A stretch of DNA of 64,000 bases, taken from positions 109,110 to 173,109 of the forward strand of contig JAHHGV010000012.1 in assembly GCA_019359695.1 (NCBI GenBank), read 5' to 3'. Made by a program: the position numbers and the translations under genes. How positions within the stretch are numbered: the stretch's first letter is position 1; each line of letters begins with the position of its first letter. This stretch comes from Brasilonema angustatum HA4187-MV1. Its GTDB lineage: Bacteria; Cyanobacteriota; Cyanobacteriia; Cyanobacteriales; Nostocaceae. Shown here in pieces: positions 26,034-35,302 of this stretch. The notes beneath the pieces were generated by a model. It ran no database searches and was not told the DNA's origin. It saw only the letters and a list, made by a program, of their open reading frames with translations.

Positions 26034-26375
26034 ATGTACGATCAGCAAATTCAAAGAATGATGTCTGAAGAACTCTTTAGTATTTATCGCCAGCAACGCC
26101 TGCAAGATCGTAAAGCATTTAATCTCGCTTACAGTTTAACAATTCTCGGTGCGATAATTGGTATTGCAAGTGTTGTACTACTATTGTTTGGAAAAGTTTC
26201 CGAAGGAGCATTTACTGCTACCGCAGGAGGTATGTATACATTTGTTAGTACCTCATGGCGGAAAATGACTAAAGATACTGATGACAGCTTGGAAAAGATT
26301 GCAAGGGCGCTAGAAGACAAGTTAACAAAAACGAACCGCCCTTCGGGGAAGACCTCCGGTCTCGCTGCGCTTTAG
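26034..26375 (+). CDS. Two-TM protein, CyanoTRADDas_TM-like
   Basis: 113 residues: a short charged N-terminus, two membrane helices (about residues 30-53 and 57-74) and a helical tail 'SWRKMTKDTDDSLEKIARAL'. This matches my memory of the cyanobacterial TRADD-N-associated two-transmembrane domain described for bacterial conflict systems. The last dozen residues (from about N101) are encoded by an inserted interspersed repeat, so the native C-terminus has been replaced. It starts 137 bp from the divergent HTH-NTPase gene, sharing an intergenic region with it. A TRADD-N partner is not visible nearby. Confidence 0.6.
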   Translation: MYDQQIQRMMSEELFSIYRQQRLQDRKAFNLAYSLTILGAIIGIASVVLLLFGKVSEGAFTATAGGMYTFVSTSWRKMTKDTDDSLEKIARALEDKLTKTNRPSGKTSGLAAL

Positions 26376-26464
26376 ACCTTTGGGCGTGCGCTTTGCGCAT
26401 ACGCTAGTCCCCCAATCTCCTGCGGAGACGCTAGCCCCTAAGGGGGCGCTGCGCAAACGCTAAC
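26335..26464. repeat. Composite GC-rich interspersed repeats
   Basis: Blocks such as cgcccttcggggaagacctc, gcgctttgcgcatacgctag and ccctaagggggcgctgcgc are short palindromic repeats of the class also seen at 33525-33605 and 57260-57420 (where aagggggcgctgcgcaaacg recurs exactly). They overlap the 3' end of the preceding coding sequence. Confidence 0.8.
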
Positions 26465-26564
26465 GTGACGGAAACCGCCAAGACGGAGGCTGGACTCACC
26501 AAGACGCCAAGAACGCCAAGAAATCTTAGCATCTCGGCGTCGTCTTGGCGTAAGGAAAATCTTC

Positions 26565-28208
26565 CTACACCGTACAATTCAACTCGACGGCTTTTCTGGA
26601 GAAACGGGCATTCTCCCGGTAGTCAACAGGACAATCTATCACTGCTGGGACATCCTGTGCCAAAGCCTCTTTCAGGATAGGAACAAAATCAGTAACCGAT
26701 TCAACGCGGTAGCCTTTTAGACCCATACTTTCAGCAAATTTAACAAAATCAGGGTTGCCAAAATGTACAAAAGATGATCTGCCTTTGCCGAAGTAATTTT
26801 CTTGCTTCCACTCGACTAAGCCATAACCACCATCATTAAAGATGAGAGTAACAAAGGGTGTACCAACACGTAAAGCTGTTTCTAATTCCTGGCAATTCAT
26901 CATAAAACCACCATCGCCTGTTGCAGCAATAACTTTGCGGTTGGGGTGCACGAGTTTTGCGGCTACAGCCCCAGGAATAGCAATACCCATTGCGGCAAAG
27001 CCATTGGATATAAGGCAAGTATTAGGACTATGGCAGTGATAATGGCGGGCAATCCACATTTTGTGTGCGCCAACGTCAGAGATGACGATATCTTCTGGTC
27101 CCATCACTTGTCGCAAGTCATAAATTAACTTTTGAGGCTTAATGGGAAACCCGTCATCATTGGCATACTCTTCGTAGTCAGCACGAATATTTGTTCGTAA
27201 ACTGATAGCATGAGGATTAGGCTTACCTTCCCGGTCTGCGAACTTTAAGATTTCAAACAAAGAATCAGAAATATTGCCTACGACTTCAACATTAGGGATA
27301 TAACTACTATCAATTTCTGCTGGGGTTGCGCCAACATGAATAATAGGAATTCTGCCATCGGGATTCCATTTTTTCGGGGAAAATTCAATCAAATCATAGC
27401 CAATGGCAATCACTAAATCTGTGCTATCAAAACCACAGGTAATGAAATCTCGCTGTTGCAATCCAACTGACCACAAAGCTAAGGAATGAGTGTAGGGAAT
27501 CACACCTTTGCCCATGAAAGTGTTAACAACAGGAATATTCATCTGACTGGCAAATTGTGTGACGGCATCGCTTGCTTGGTCGCGAATTGCCCCGTTACCA
27601 ACTAATATAATTGGGTTAACTGCTTGGGAAATTGCTGCGCCTGCTGCCCTAATACTTGCAAAAGAAGCGAAGGTTTTTTCAATATTATCCTTACGTAAGG
27701 GATAGCCTTCTGCAGGCATAGCGGCTATATTTTCTGGCAAATCAATGTGAACTGCGCCTGGTTTTTCACTTTGTGCCCGCTTAAATGCTTTGCGCACAAG
27801 TTCTGGTGTAATACTGGGGCGCACAATCTGTTTATTCCACTTTGTCACTGGGGCAAACATCGCCACCAAATCTAAATATTGATGGGATTCGATGTGCATT
27901 CTATCTGTGCCGACTTGTCCGGTAATTGCTACCAAAGGCGCACCATCAAGGTTAGCATCTGCTACCCCAGTCATCAAGTTTGTTGCCCCAGGGCCTAGAG
28001 TCGAAAGACAAACTCCTGCTTTTCCTGTCAGACGTCCGTAGACATCTGCCATGAATGCTGCACCTTGTTCGTGACGGGTAGTAATAAACTGAATGGAAGA
28101 ATGTTTCAGCGCTTCTAAAACGTGTAGATTTTCTTCCCCAGGGAGTCCGAAAACGTATTGCACTCCTTCATTTTCCAAACACTGTACGAGTAATTCAGCT
28201 GTGTTCAT
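26565..28208 (-). CDS. 2-oxoglutarate decarboxylase (acetolactate synthase-like ThDP enzyme)
   Basis: 547 residues. ThDP-enzyme landmarks: the catalytic Glu in 'VFGLPGEENLHVLEAL', 'TRHEQGAAFMADVYGRLTG', and the ThDP/Mg motif 'IAATGDGGFMMNCQELETAL...FNDGGYGLVEWK'. Alone it would be annotated as an acetolactate synthase large subunit. Its place 47 bp downstream of a succinic-semialdehyde dehydrogenase matches the pair that closes the TCA cycle in Synechococcus sp. PCC 7002 (2-oxoglutarate decarboxylase plus SSADH), so I favour that role: 2-oxoglutarate to succinic semialdehyde and CO2. There is no small regulatory subunit gene here. ATG 28208 chosen because the family begins 'NTAELLVQCLE'. Confidence 0.8.
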   Translation of the reverse strand: MNTAELLVQCLENEGVQYVFGLPGEENLHVLEALKHSSIQFITTRHEQGAAFMADVYGRLTGKAGVCLSTLGPGATNLMTGVADANLDGAPLVAITGQVGTDRMHIESHQYLDLVAMFAPVTKWNKQIVRPSITPELVRKAFKRAQSEKPGAVHIDLPENIAAMPAEGYPLRKDNIEKTFASFASIRAAGAAISQAVNPIILVGNGAIRDQASDAVTQFASQMNIPVVNTFMGKGVIPYTHSLALWSVGLQQRDFITCGFDSTDLVIAIGYDLIEFSPKKWNPDGRIPIIHVGATPAEIDSSYIPNVEVVGNISDSLFEILKFADREGKPNPHAISLRTNIRADYEEYANDDGFPIKPQKLIYDLRQVMGPEDIVISDVGAHKMWIARHYHCHSPNTCLISNGFAAMGIAIPGAVAAKLVHPNRKVIAATGDGGFMMNCQELETALRVGTPFVTLIFNDGGYGLVEWKQENYFGKGRSSFVHFGNPDFVKFAESMGLKGYRVESVTDFVPILKEALAQDVPAVIDCPVDYRENARFSRKAVELNCTV

Positions 28209-28255
28209 GTCTCCTCTTATTGTTCCTCTGGGTTGATTGCACCTGATGTGGTTTG

Positions 28256-29623
28256 TTATTTCACCCACACAGTTTTCACATTGACGAACTCATGTATACC
28301 TTGGATACTCAGTTCCCTGCCATATCCAGAACGCTTGATCCCACCAAAGGGTAAGCGGGGATCGGACTTTACCATACCGTTGATAAATACCGAACCTGCT
28401 TCGATTTCTTCGATCAGGCGATCGCGTTCTTGGGAGTTGGTTGTCCAAGCACTCGCGCCTAAGCCAAATGGTGTGGCGTTTGCGATTTTTATCGCTGCGT
28501 CAATATCCGGTACACGAAATAACATCGCCACCGGACCAAAAAATTCTTCCTGCGCCACGGGATTATCTGGGGAAATATTCGTGAGAATGGTTGGTGGATA
28601 GAAGTTACCAGGACGATCTGATAAAGCATGTCCACCGGTTAAAACTTTTGCCCCATTCTTGACACCTGTTTGGACTTGCTGGTCTAAGTCTTTGATAATA
28701 TCAGGAGTTGCCAATGGACCCAAGTCAGTTTCGCTTTCCATCGGATCACCAACTTTCAGCGCTTGAAATTTCTCTAGTAGTAGCTTTTCAAACTTGTCTG
28801 CTATTGTCTCAACAACTATAAAACGTTTTGCTGCAATACATGATTGTCCGTTATTTAACATTCGGGCTGTCGTTGCGGTGGCAACTGCTGCTTCCAGGTC
28901 TGCACTTTCCAATACAATAAATGGATCACTTCCTCCCAATTCTAGGACGGTTTTTTTAATTTGTTTTCCTGAGGCTGCGGCTAAACTTGCGCCTGCTGGT
29001 TCGCTTCCTGTCAATGTAGCTGCTTTCACTCGATCATCACTCATCAAGTCAGCAACTTTGGCAGCACCTATTAATAGAGTTTGAAATACGCCTTTTGGGA
29101 AACCTGCTCTTTGTATAATTTCTTCTATTGCTAAAGCACACTGCGGAACGTTGGAAGCGTGTTTGAGTAATCCTACATTTCCAGCCATCAGTGCAGGTGC
29201 AACAAATCGGAACACTTGCCAAAAAGGAAAATTCCACGGCATAACTGCGAGAATAATCCCTAGTGGTTGGTATTTTACAAAACTATGGCTTGCATCGGTT
29301 TTTACACTAACATCAGCTAGGAATTCAGCAGCGTGTTCAGCGTAGTAACGACAGACGTGGGCACATTTTTCTACTTCGGCGATCGCTGCTTTGAAAGGCT
29401 TGCCCATCTCCAGTGTCATAATCTTGCCAAAATCTGCTTTTTCTTGGTCTAAAATGTCAGCAGCTTTTTGCATCCAAACAGAACGTTCTTGAAAAGAAAT
29501 TTTCTGGTACTTCTCAAAAGCCTGTTGTGCCAAATCTAGTTTCTCAGCAATTTCTGCATCGTTTAATGGCTCAAAAGTTTTCAGCAACTCTCCAGTTGCA
29601 GGATTAACTGTGGCGATAGCCAT
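28256..29623 (-). CDS. Succinic-semialdehyde dehydrogenase
   Basis: This 455-residue aldehyde dehydrogenase oxidises succinic semialdehyde to succinate with NAD(P)+. The catalytic Cys lies in 'LNNGQSCIAAKRFIV' and the general-base Glu in 'TVLELGGSDPFIVL'. The N-terminal 'ATVNPATGELLKTFEPL' and 'VMPWNFPFWQVFRF' are as in the GabD1-like cyanobacterial enzymes. It is the first gene of the pair with the 2-oxoglutarate decarboxylase, replacing the missing 2-oxoglutarate dehydrogenase complex of the cyanobacterial TCA cycle. The 371-bp upstream region is AT-rich and should hold the promoter. Confidence 0.88.
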   Translation of the reverse strand: MAIATVNPATGELLKTFEPLNDAEIAEKLDLAQQAFEKYQKISFQERSVWMQKAADILDQEKADFGKIMTLEMGKPFKAAIAEVEKCAHVCRYYAEHAAEFLADVSVKTDASHSFVKYQPLGIILAVMPWNFPFWQVFRFVAPALMAGNVGLLKHASNVPQCALAIEEIIQRAGFPKGVFQTLLIGAAKVADLMSDDRVKAATLTGSEPAGASLAAASGKQIKKTVLELGGSDPFIVLESADLEAAVATATTARMLNNGQSCIAAKRFIVVETIADKFEKLLLEKFQALKVGDPMESETDLGPLATPDIIKDLDQQVQTGVKNGAKVLTGGHALSDRPGNFYPPTILTNISPDNPVAQEEFFGPVAMLFRVPDIDAAIKIANATPFGLGASAWTTNSQERDRLIEEIEAGSVFINGMVKSDPRLPFGGIKRSGYGRELSIQGIHEFVNVKTVWVK

Positions 29624-29994
29624 ACCCTGACCTCCCCGTTAAAAATTTACCTAAGTTAGCATCCATACGTTGCAGACACCTTTTATGGAAGCTACATTTC
29701 AAATTGTAGTCTTTCAAAAAATGCTTACTTTACTTATATTAAAATTTGGCAATGAAAATTGAAACAAACTATACATATTTTTTATGTATTTATGCTTACA
29801 ATCTCCCCTAAGCAAGTATGCATTTCACTGACCCTGGTTGATTTTAACAGGATGTGACACTGTGATGAAAAATAAATTTCAAATTTAATATTTTTTTTTA
29901 ATTTTAATTGTGAAATTAGGTCTCAATAACTCTTAAATGTTAAATTATAACGTTAATCAGGCTCTTTTGGCAATTTTCCTCAAAAAAACTTTGA
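29624..29994. other. Intergenic region, no gene seen
   Basis: 371 bp of AT-rich DNA between the cyclase stop and the dehydrogenase start, both on the minus strand. It has long A and T runs, no coding frame and no clear terminator hairpin. The promoter of the dehydrogenase/decarboxylase operon should be here. Confidence 0.6.
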
Positions 29995-31599
29995 TTAGTG
30001 CATCTTTGTTCGATAAATCTTGACTAGTCGATTAATACCTTTAAAGCGATAATCTCCCATTTCTAAGAAGCAGGAGGGTTGTGACAGTATTGTGTAAGTA
30101 TCTTCACTGACAACACATTCACCTGGTGGGCAAATTGCTTCCATCCGTGCAGCCAGATTAATTGTGGCTCCTAATGCTGTATACTCAACCCTTTGAGAAC
30201 TACCAACATCTCCAACCACAGCCTTCCCGCTGTTAATAGCAATTCGCAATTGTAGTGGTTCTGTCCAAAAATTTTTTGCATTAAGACGTTCCAGACGAGT
30301 TAACATACCCATAGCAGCAGTGACAGCGCGATCGGCATGATCCGGTTGTGGTTCCGGAGCACCAAAAAATGCCATAATACAATCGCCAATATACTTATCC
30401 AAAGTGCCACCGCCAGCAAACACTTCTTGCAACATCTCCTCAAATAAATTATTGAGCAAGTCGGCAATGTGAGTTGGCGTCAATCTTTCTGAAATTGCTG
30501 TAAAACCGACCAAATCAGCAAATAAGATACTAATTTCACTTTCTTGTGGAGGTAAACGTCCATTTGGCAATGCACCAACAGCGATCAACTGCTGTACAAC
30601 TGCTGGTGAATGATAGCGTTCGAGTCTTCGGCGAATGAGTTCTTCGCTTTTGAGTTTCTCGGCCAACAGCCAACGTTGTACACTAGAAGCCACAAGGTTT
30701 GCTAAAGCAGAAAAAAAGCTCAGTTCTTCTTCACCTTCTTCTGCCCAATGGTGAGAAGACAAATGAGCATCAGCATAAAGAACACCAACAACCTTATTCT
30801 CATCCCATAAAGGCACTGCCATCGCACTACGAATACCTTTGACTAGAAGACTATTTTCTCCTGCAAACCTTTCATCGTTTTGAGCATCAGCAGTTTGAAT
30901 GGCAACTTTTTCCTCGAAGACTTTTTGACATATACTACGACTAATCCAACTGCCATCAGTTGGCAGATATTCTTGGTAAGAAATATCTCTCGTAGCAGCG
31001 TTTAAGAGTTCTAGTTTGCCAGATCCACTAACATCAATTAATAATCCCAAACGGTCAATACTATTGAGGTAACGAAACACCACTTCCTGAACTTGAGAGA
31101 AAATTTCTTTTATTGAAGCTGCTGCAGATAGACTTTTGGCTATATTGACTAAGTCTTTCAGGCGGGCGATCGTTTTGTCTTTAATCCCAACATCACCACA
31201 GACATGATCAGCGAGAATCCATTGCTGTTGGAGTTGTTCAACGTTGCGAAGAATAGTTATTCCTGGCGAAACAACTCCCTGACTGAATATTGATGAGTCA
31301 ACAGAACTCAACACGATTGTCAGACACACATCCCCAACCCAAATAATATCGCCGTCTTGCAACTGTTGAGGAGAACTAATCAGATGTTCGTTTAATTGAG
31401 TCCCGTTTTTGCTGCCCAAATCCTCAACAGTCCACGTATCGGAAGGAGTTTTCATAATGCGGGCATGGTAACGTGAAACTCCTCCGGAGAGTAAGTATAA
31501 ATCACATTGTGGCAAACGACCGATAGTAAAAACATCTTGATGCACTGTGACCGTTTTTTCAGAATGATCCTCTTGTAGGCGCAGTTTCAGTTTAGTCAT
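29995..31599 (-). CDS. FHA-GAF adenylate/guanylate cyclase (class III)
   Basis: 534 residues from the ATG at 31599. An N-terminal forkhead-associated domain reads 'FTIGRLPQCDLYLLSGGVSR' and 'VEDLGSKNGTQLNE', binding phosphothreonine. A central GAF domain follows ('IAKSLSAAASIKEIFSQV' to 'VPLWDENKVVGVLYADA'). The C-terminal class III cyclase has 'ISILFADLVGFTAISERL' with the first metal Asp, 'LDKYIGDCIMAFFGAP' with the second, and 'RIAINSGKAVVGDVGS'. The protein would make cAMP (or cGMP) in response to a phosphorylated partner and a GAF ligand. Substrate residues were not resolved. It is monocistronic. An upstream in-frame Met at 31641 is possible but less likely. Confidence 0.9.
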   Translation of the reverse strand: MTKLKLRLQEDHSEKTVTVHQDVFTIGRLPQCDLYLLSGGVSRYHARIMKTPSDTWTVEDLGSKNGTQLNEHLISSPQQLQDGDIIWVGDVCLTIVLSSVDSSIFSQGVVSPGITILRNVEQLQQQWILADHVCGDVGIKDKTIARLKDLVNIAKSLSAAASIKEIFSQVQEVVFRYLNSIDRLGLLIDVSGSGKLELLNAATRDISYQEYLPTDGSWISRSICQKVFEEKVAIQTADAQNDERFAGENSLLVKGIRSAMAVPLWDENKVVGVLYADAHLSSHHWAEEGEEELSFFSALANLVASSVQRWLLAEKLKSEELIRRRLERYHSPAVVQQLIAVGALPNGRLPPQESEISILFADLVGFTAISERLTPTHIADLLNNLFEEMLQEVFAGGGTLDKYIGDCIMAFFGAPEPQPDHADRAVTAAMGMLTRLERLNAKNFWTEPLQLRIAINSGKAVVGDVGSSQRVEYTALGATINLAARMEAICPPGECVVSEDTYTILSQPSCFLEMGDYRFKGINRLVKIYRTKMH

Positions 31600-31779
31600 G
31601 ATTTCTATAAAATCCATTCTGGACGCAGAGAATGCCATCATTGCTAAAGCAAAGGATATATTCAGGGTTCACCTTTCACTTTTTCAAAGATTGCACTCTC
31701 AATAGCATTCCAACGACCACAAATAGATTACCCAACGCATGAATTCCTCGCGACTATACTCAAAATCTCGCCCTACTCC

Positions 31780-32661
31780 TTATCCAGGTGGTAACTCTAA
31801 AGGAATTTCACCTAGCAAACCCTTACGAAAATCTGTTAGTAAGCTACGTGCAGTTTTTTCCACATCACCTTTATAGCGATACTCTGCTAAAGCAAACATA
31901 TATTCATCTCCGGTTAGGGGAGTCGGGTCAAGTTTGTAACGTGATTCTAACGGATTTTCTGGTATAAAATCAGCAGTATTAACTCGGAGATTTTTCAAGA
32001 TATCTACTAAAGTTGCTGCGACTATTTGATTGTCGTAAGATGCGTCACCGATATCGTCACAAATGGCTAACTTCAAAGCTGCTTCTTGATTTTCCAACTT
32101 AAGAGGAATAACACCAGGGGCATCCAGCAATTCCAATTCCTCAGAAATTCGCACCCAACGCAGTTGGCGAGTTACCCCAGGACGCGCTGCACTTTCCACC
32201 ACTCGCCGTTTCAACAGACGGTTGATCAAAGCTGATTTACCAACATTGGGAAAGCCAATTACCACAGCACGGACTGGACGAGGTAACATTCCGCGACTGT
32301 TCCGACGTTCATTAATCGCAACTCCAGCTGCTTGTGCCGCTTTTAACACCGCACCCACCCCTTGACCTTGTTGAGCATTGGTAAAATAAGATATTTCTCC
32401 CTGACTCTTGAACCACTTTGTCCACACTTGCTGGACTTGAGGCAAAATCATATCAACTCGGTTTAATACTAATACCCGTGTTTTACCTGTCACCCATTCT
32501 CCGATTCGGGGATGGTGTGTTGCCAAAGGAATGCGGGCGTCGCGTACTTCCAGTACGACATCAACAAGCTTGAGATATTCTGTTAATTTTTTTTCAGCTT
32601 TAGCGATGTGTCCTGGGTACCATTGAATAAGATTTAATTTATAGTTTTGAGTTATTGACAT
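31780..32661 (-). CDS. ylqF: Ribosome biogenesis GTPase YlqF/RbgA
   Basis: This is a circularly permuted GTPase needed for late large-subunit assembly. The G4 motif comes first ('VLVLNRVDMI'), then G1 'VIGFPNVGKSALINRLL', then G2/G3 'RPGVTRQLRW' and 'LELLDAPGVIPL', confirming the permutation. The N-terminal 'IQWYPGHIAKAEKKL' is typical of the family. The 293-residue length fits. It is a single gene with its own upstream region. Confidence 0.92.
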   Translation of the reverse strand: MSITQNYKLNLIQWYPGHIAKAEKKLTEYLKLVDVVLEVRDARIPLATHHPRIGEWVTGKTRVLVLNRVDMILPQVQQVWTKWFKSQGEISYFTNAQQGQGVGAVLKAAQAAGVAINERRNSRGMLPRPVRAVVIGFPNVGKSALINRLLKRRVVESAARPGVTRQLRWVRISEELELLDAPGVIPLKLENQEAALKLAICDDIGDASYDNQIVAATLVDILKNLRVNTADFIPENPLESRYKLDPTPLTGDEYMFALAEYRYKGDVEKTARSLLTDFRKGLLGEIPLELPPG

Positions 32662-33087
32662 TTATTCTTTTTCCTTGGTTTTTTGTCCTTTGTCCAATGA
32701 CGAAAGACTGTTAATATTGCCTAGCAAACTGATGAAATGAAATCTGTAGGTTGTGTTAGCAAATTGTAACCCATCACTGAAGAAAACTGAATACAAGAAT
32801 ATTAAAATAGTGAACAGCTACCGACGCAGTTAAGAGGCGTATAGTGGACGATGCCCGACCCGCGACCAACGCATTCCACGATTTGGTAGACAGGTCTTTA
32901 TCCAAGTGATGAAATTTATGACTGCTAACTGATAACTGATAAGTGTTAAAAACCACAGATGCATACAGATTAGCACAGATAAATCATCCGCGTACATTTG
33001 TGTTAGTGTATCGTTGGAATTTCATGACATTAACGTTTGTAAGAGCCTTATTATAAAATTTTAGGCATACAGTAGCAAAGGGCGTAT
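32662..33087. other. Intergenic region with minor repeats
   Basis: 426 bp with no convincing gene. It contains a short aactgataactgataag heptamer remnant (about 32923-32943) followed by a ccacagatgcatacagattagcacag-type repeat of the sort dispersed in this genome (compare 56490-56540). Confidence 0.6.
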
Positions 33088-33459
33088 CTACTTTGACTGA
33101 TGTATAATTATTCTATTACCATCAGGATCATAAGCGTAAATTTCCCTACCATGAGAAGCAGTGATAATCTTTCCTGGTGGTGAATACCCCAGTATGGTCA
33201 GGTGAGCAATAACACTTTCTAAATCACTCACCTCTAAACACAAACTCACTTTACTTTTAGCTGAATGTTCAAATTCAGAAAAGTCAGTTTGTTTTGGTTG
33301 AAAAATACCTAATTTTAAACTAGGTAGTCGGAACTCAGCATAAATATTTGGGATATAGGTAGTTGGTTCTATACTGAGAAATTGGGTATAGAAATCAACT
33401 AAGTTTTCTATCTGAAAAGTTGCCAGAGCAATGAATGCATCAGTGTATTGAAAAGTCAT
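33088..33459 (-). CDS. VOC-family (glyoxalase/dioxygenase fold) protein
   Basis: 123 residues, one vicinal-oxygen-chelate module. The opening 'FIALATFQIENLVDFYTQFL' and the closing 'EIYAYDPDGNRIIIHQ' with the metal-binding Glu position are typical. The first His ligand expected near the N-terminus is not obvious, so catalytic activity is doubtful. Substrate is unknown. It is a lone gene, separated from the other VOC gene by a repeat-filled gap. Confidence 0.75.
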   Translation of the reverse strand: MTFQYTDAFIALATFQIENLVDFYTQFLSIEPTTYIPNIYAEFRLPSLKLGIFQPKQTDFSEFEHSAKSKVSLCLEVSDLESVIAHLTILGYSPPGKIITASHGREIYAYDPDGNRIIIHQSK

Positions 33460-33524
33460 CTCAAGCAGAAAGTAAAATCTTTATACTAAATTGCGTTCTA
33501 ATGGAGAATTTAGTGTGGCTGAGA

Positions 33525-33605
33525 TTGCTTCGCTTCACTCCGTTACGTATGCCCTATGGCTAACGCCACGGCTGCGCCTAACGGGCACGCTACGCTAACG
33601 CAATG
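33525..33605. repeat. GC-rich interspersed repeat
   Basis: tgcttcgcttcactccgtta, gccctatggctaacgccacg and gggcacgctacgctaacg are typical palindromic repeats of this genome's 'gctacgctaacg' class. They lie between two VOC genes and carry no coding signal. Confidence 0.75.
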
Positions 33606-33635
33606 ACAGATTCGCTCTTTGAGTGCAACTTAGTA

Positions 33636-34184
33636 TTATTCTGCTGTAGTAACTGCTGTGGCTGGTTTGTGTTGAATATCCCTGTCTGGATCACCCAACT
33701 CGCGCAAATTTGCTGCAAACTCTAGCAAAATACCGTCAGGATCAAAGAAATAAACAGAGGAAATAAATGTAGTTTCGTCAACTTCGGGAACCATACCAGA
33801 GGGAACATCTGCGTGGTGTAAAACAGGTGTTACTTCAACACCCTTAGCAATAAGTTTTTCTCGATACTCCTGAAGTTTTTCAAACGGAACATTGAACGCC
33901 AAATGGTTTAATGAAGCATGAGCGGTCATGAGATTACCACTTTGCAAAGCATCAGGTCTCACGGATGCTATACCAGGAGCGGCTTCTGGTGCTTGTGGAA
34001 ACCAGAAAAAAGCGATCGCCTCTCCAGTGCCAATATCAAAGAAAAAGTGCTGTCCACCATTTGGGAAAGCTATAGTTTTTATTAACTTCATACCCAGTGT
34101 GTTGGTGTAAAAGTCCACAGTGCGTGCCATGTCTTTACACACTAAGGCAATATGATTTATTCCTTGTATTTGAAACTCGTTCAT
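33636..34184 (-). CDS. VOC-family metalloenzyme (glyoxalase/dioxygenase-like)
   Basis: 182 residues. Its 'GINHIALVCKDMARTVDFYT' start gives the first His ligand, 'SLNHLAFNV' the second and 'VYFFDPDGILLEFAAN' the Glu, so a single metal site is likely. The family includes lactoylglutathione lyases, extradiol dioxygenases and fosfomycin-resistance enzymes; the substrate is not readable. It starts 2 bp after the fdhD stop codon, so the two are surely co-transcribed, an uncommon partnership that could point to aldehyde or formate metabolism. Confidence 0.8.
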   Translation of the reverse strand: MNEFQIQGINHIALVCKDMARTVDFYTNTLGMKLIKTIAFPNGGQHFFFDIGTGEAIAFFWFPQAPEAAPGIASVRPDALQSGNLMTAHASLNHLAFNVPFEKLQEYREKLIAKGVEVTPVLHHADVPSGMVPEVDETTFISSVYFFDPDGILLEFAANLRELGDPDRDIQHKPATAVTTAE

Positions 34185-34186
34185 TG

Positions 34187-35038
34187 CTATCCCTTGTTTT
34201 TAGAAACGTTTATTCTCTCAAAACCAGTGTAGACATTGAACCGTTCCCCTCGCAAAAATCCAATGAGAGTAATCCCAAATTCTTTTGCTACAGACACTGC
34301 TAAACTACTAGGGGCTGAAACAGAACAAACAATGGGAACACCAGCAGCTGTAGACTTTTGCAAAATCTCAAAACTAGAGCGTCCGCTTACCATGACGATA
34401 TGATCGCTTAATGGTAACTGCTGACTCAGCAATGCTGAACCTATTAATTTATCCAAAGCATTGTGACGCCCCACGTCTTCATGCAAATTCAGCAGCTGTC
34501 CTTGGGCATCAAACAAAGCCGCAGCGTGCAAACCTCCTGTAGCCTTAAATATACCTTGAGCCGCCCGCAGCTTATCTGGTAAATCATAAATCATCTCAGC
34601 AGTTACAATGGGTTGTGGAAGAATAACCGGACAACCTCGTAAACGCAAAGCCTCTAGACTTGCCTTACCACAAACTCCACAGGCACTTGTTGTATAAAAA
34701 TGTCTTTCCAAAGGCTGTAAATCTGGATTCAAACCCTCTCGAAGGGTAACATTCACAATGTTGTAGCGTTGCTCAATATCTACAGATTTATCCACGCAGT
34801 AACTCATGCGTTGGATATCTTCTTTACAACTAATAACCCCCTCACTGTAAAGAAAACCAGCAGCCAGTTCAAAATCTGCCCCTGGTGTTCGCATGGTAAC
34901 AGCTATTGTTTTTTCAGGAGAGACTAGGCGAATTTCCAAGGGTTCTTCTGTGGTTAGTTGGTCTTGTCGAGGGCGTCCTTGACCTTTTTCTACTACCCAG
35001 ACAGTAGCTTTGCTTTTACTACCAGTTTGCGTTTTCAT
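34187..35038 (-). CDS. fdhD: Formate dehydrogenase accessory sulfurtransferase FdhD
   Basis: FdhD transfers sulfur to the molybdenum cofactor of formate dehydrogenases before insertion. The persulfide-carrying CxxC is in 'TTSACGVCGKASLEAL', and the nucleotide-binding region includes 'TGGLHAAALFDAQG' and 'EDVGRHNALDKLIG'. 283 residues from the ATG at 35038, which is preceded by GGAGAGA; an upstream GTG is less likely. The likely client is the FdhF/YdeP-type oxidoreductase at 36879-39110, on the same strand but separated by an opposite-strand gene. Confidence 0.93.
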   Translation of the reverse strand: MKTQTGSKSKATVWVVEKGQGRPRQDQLTTEEPLEIRLVSPEKTIAVTMRTPGADFELAAGFLYSEGVISCKEDIQRMSYCVDKSVDIEQRYNIVNVTLREGLNPDLQPLERHFYTTSACGVCGKASLEALRLRGCPVILPQPIVTAEMIYDLPDKLRAAQGIFKATGGLHAAALFDAQGQLLNLHEDVGRHNALDKLIGSALLSQQLPLSDHIVMVSGRSSFEILQKSTAAGVPIVCSVSAPSSLAVSVAKEFGITLIGFLRGERFNVYTGFERINVSKNKG

Positions 35039-35302
35039 GCTTCCATCTCTCCATATGTACACAAAGTATCATTAATTCAAAGAAGAATTTAATATTGCTC
35101 TCCTGATTTAGAACAGTGTGTGGATGCGTTAGCAATCATTGCAGGTATGAAGGAGTGAGTGTGGAACAATATCACTTCGGTTGTCAGCTTTGAGCACACC
35201 AGTGTCAAGGTTAAACTCTTTTAAACCTTGTTTTAACCCAAAACTCTATTTTCTTAACCAAAAACTTTGATATTAAAACCTTAGACTCGTTAGGTTTTAA
35301 AT

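Noticed and set aside
26565..28208. Acetolactate synthase (ilvB) as final name
   Set aside because: The neighbouring SSADH and the lack of a small subunit favour 2-oxoglutarate decarboxylase; uncertainty remains.
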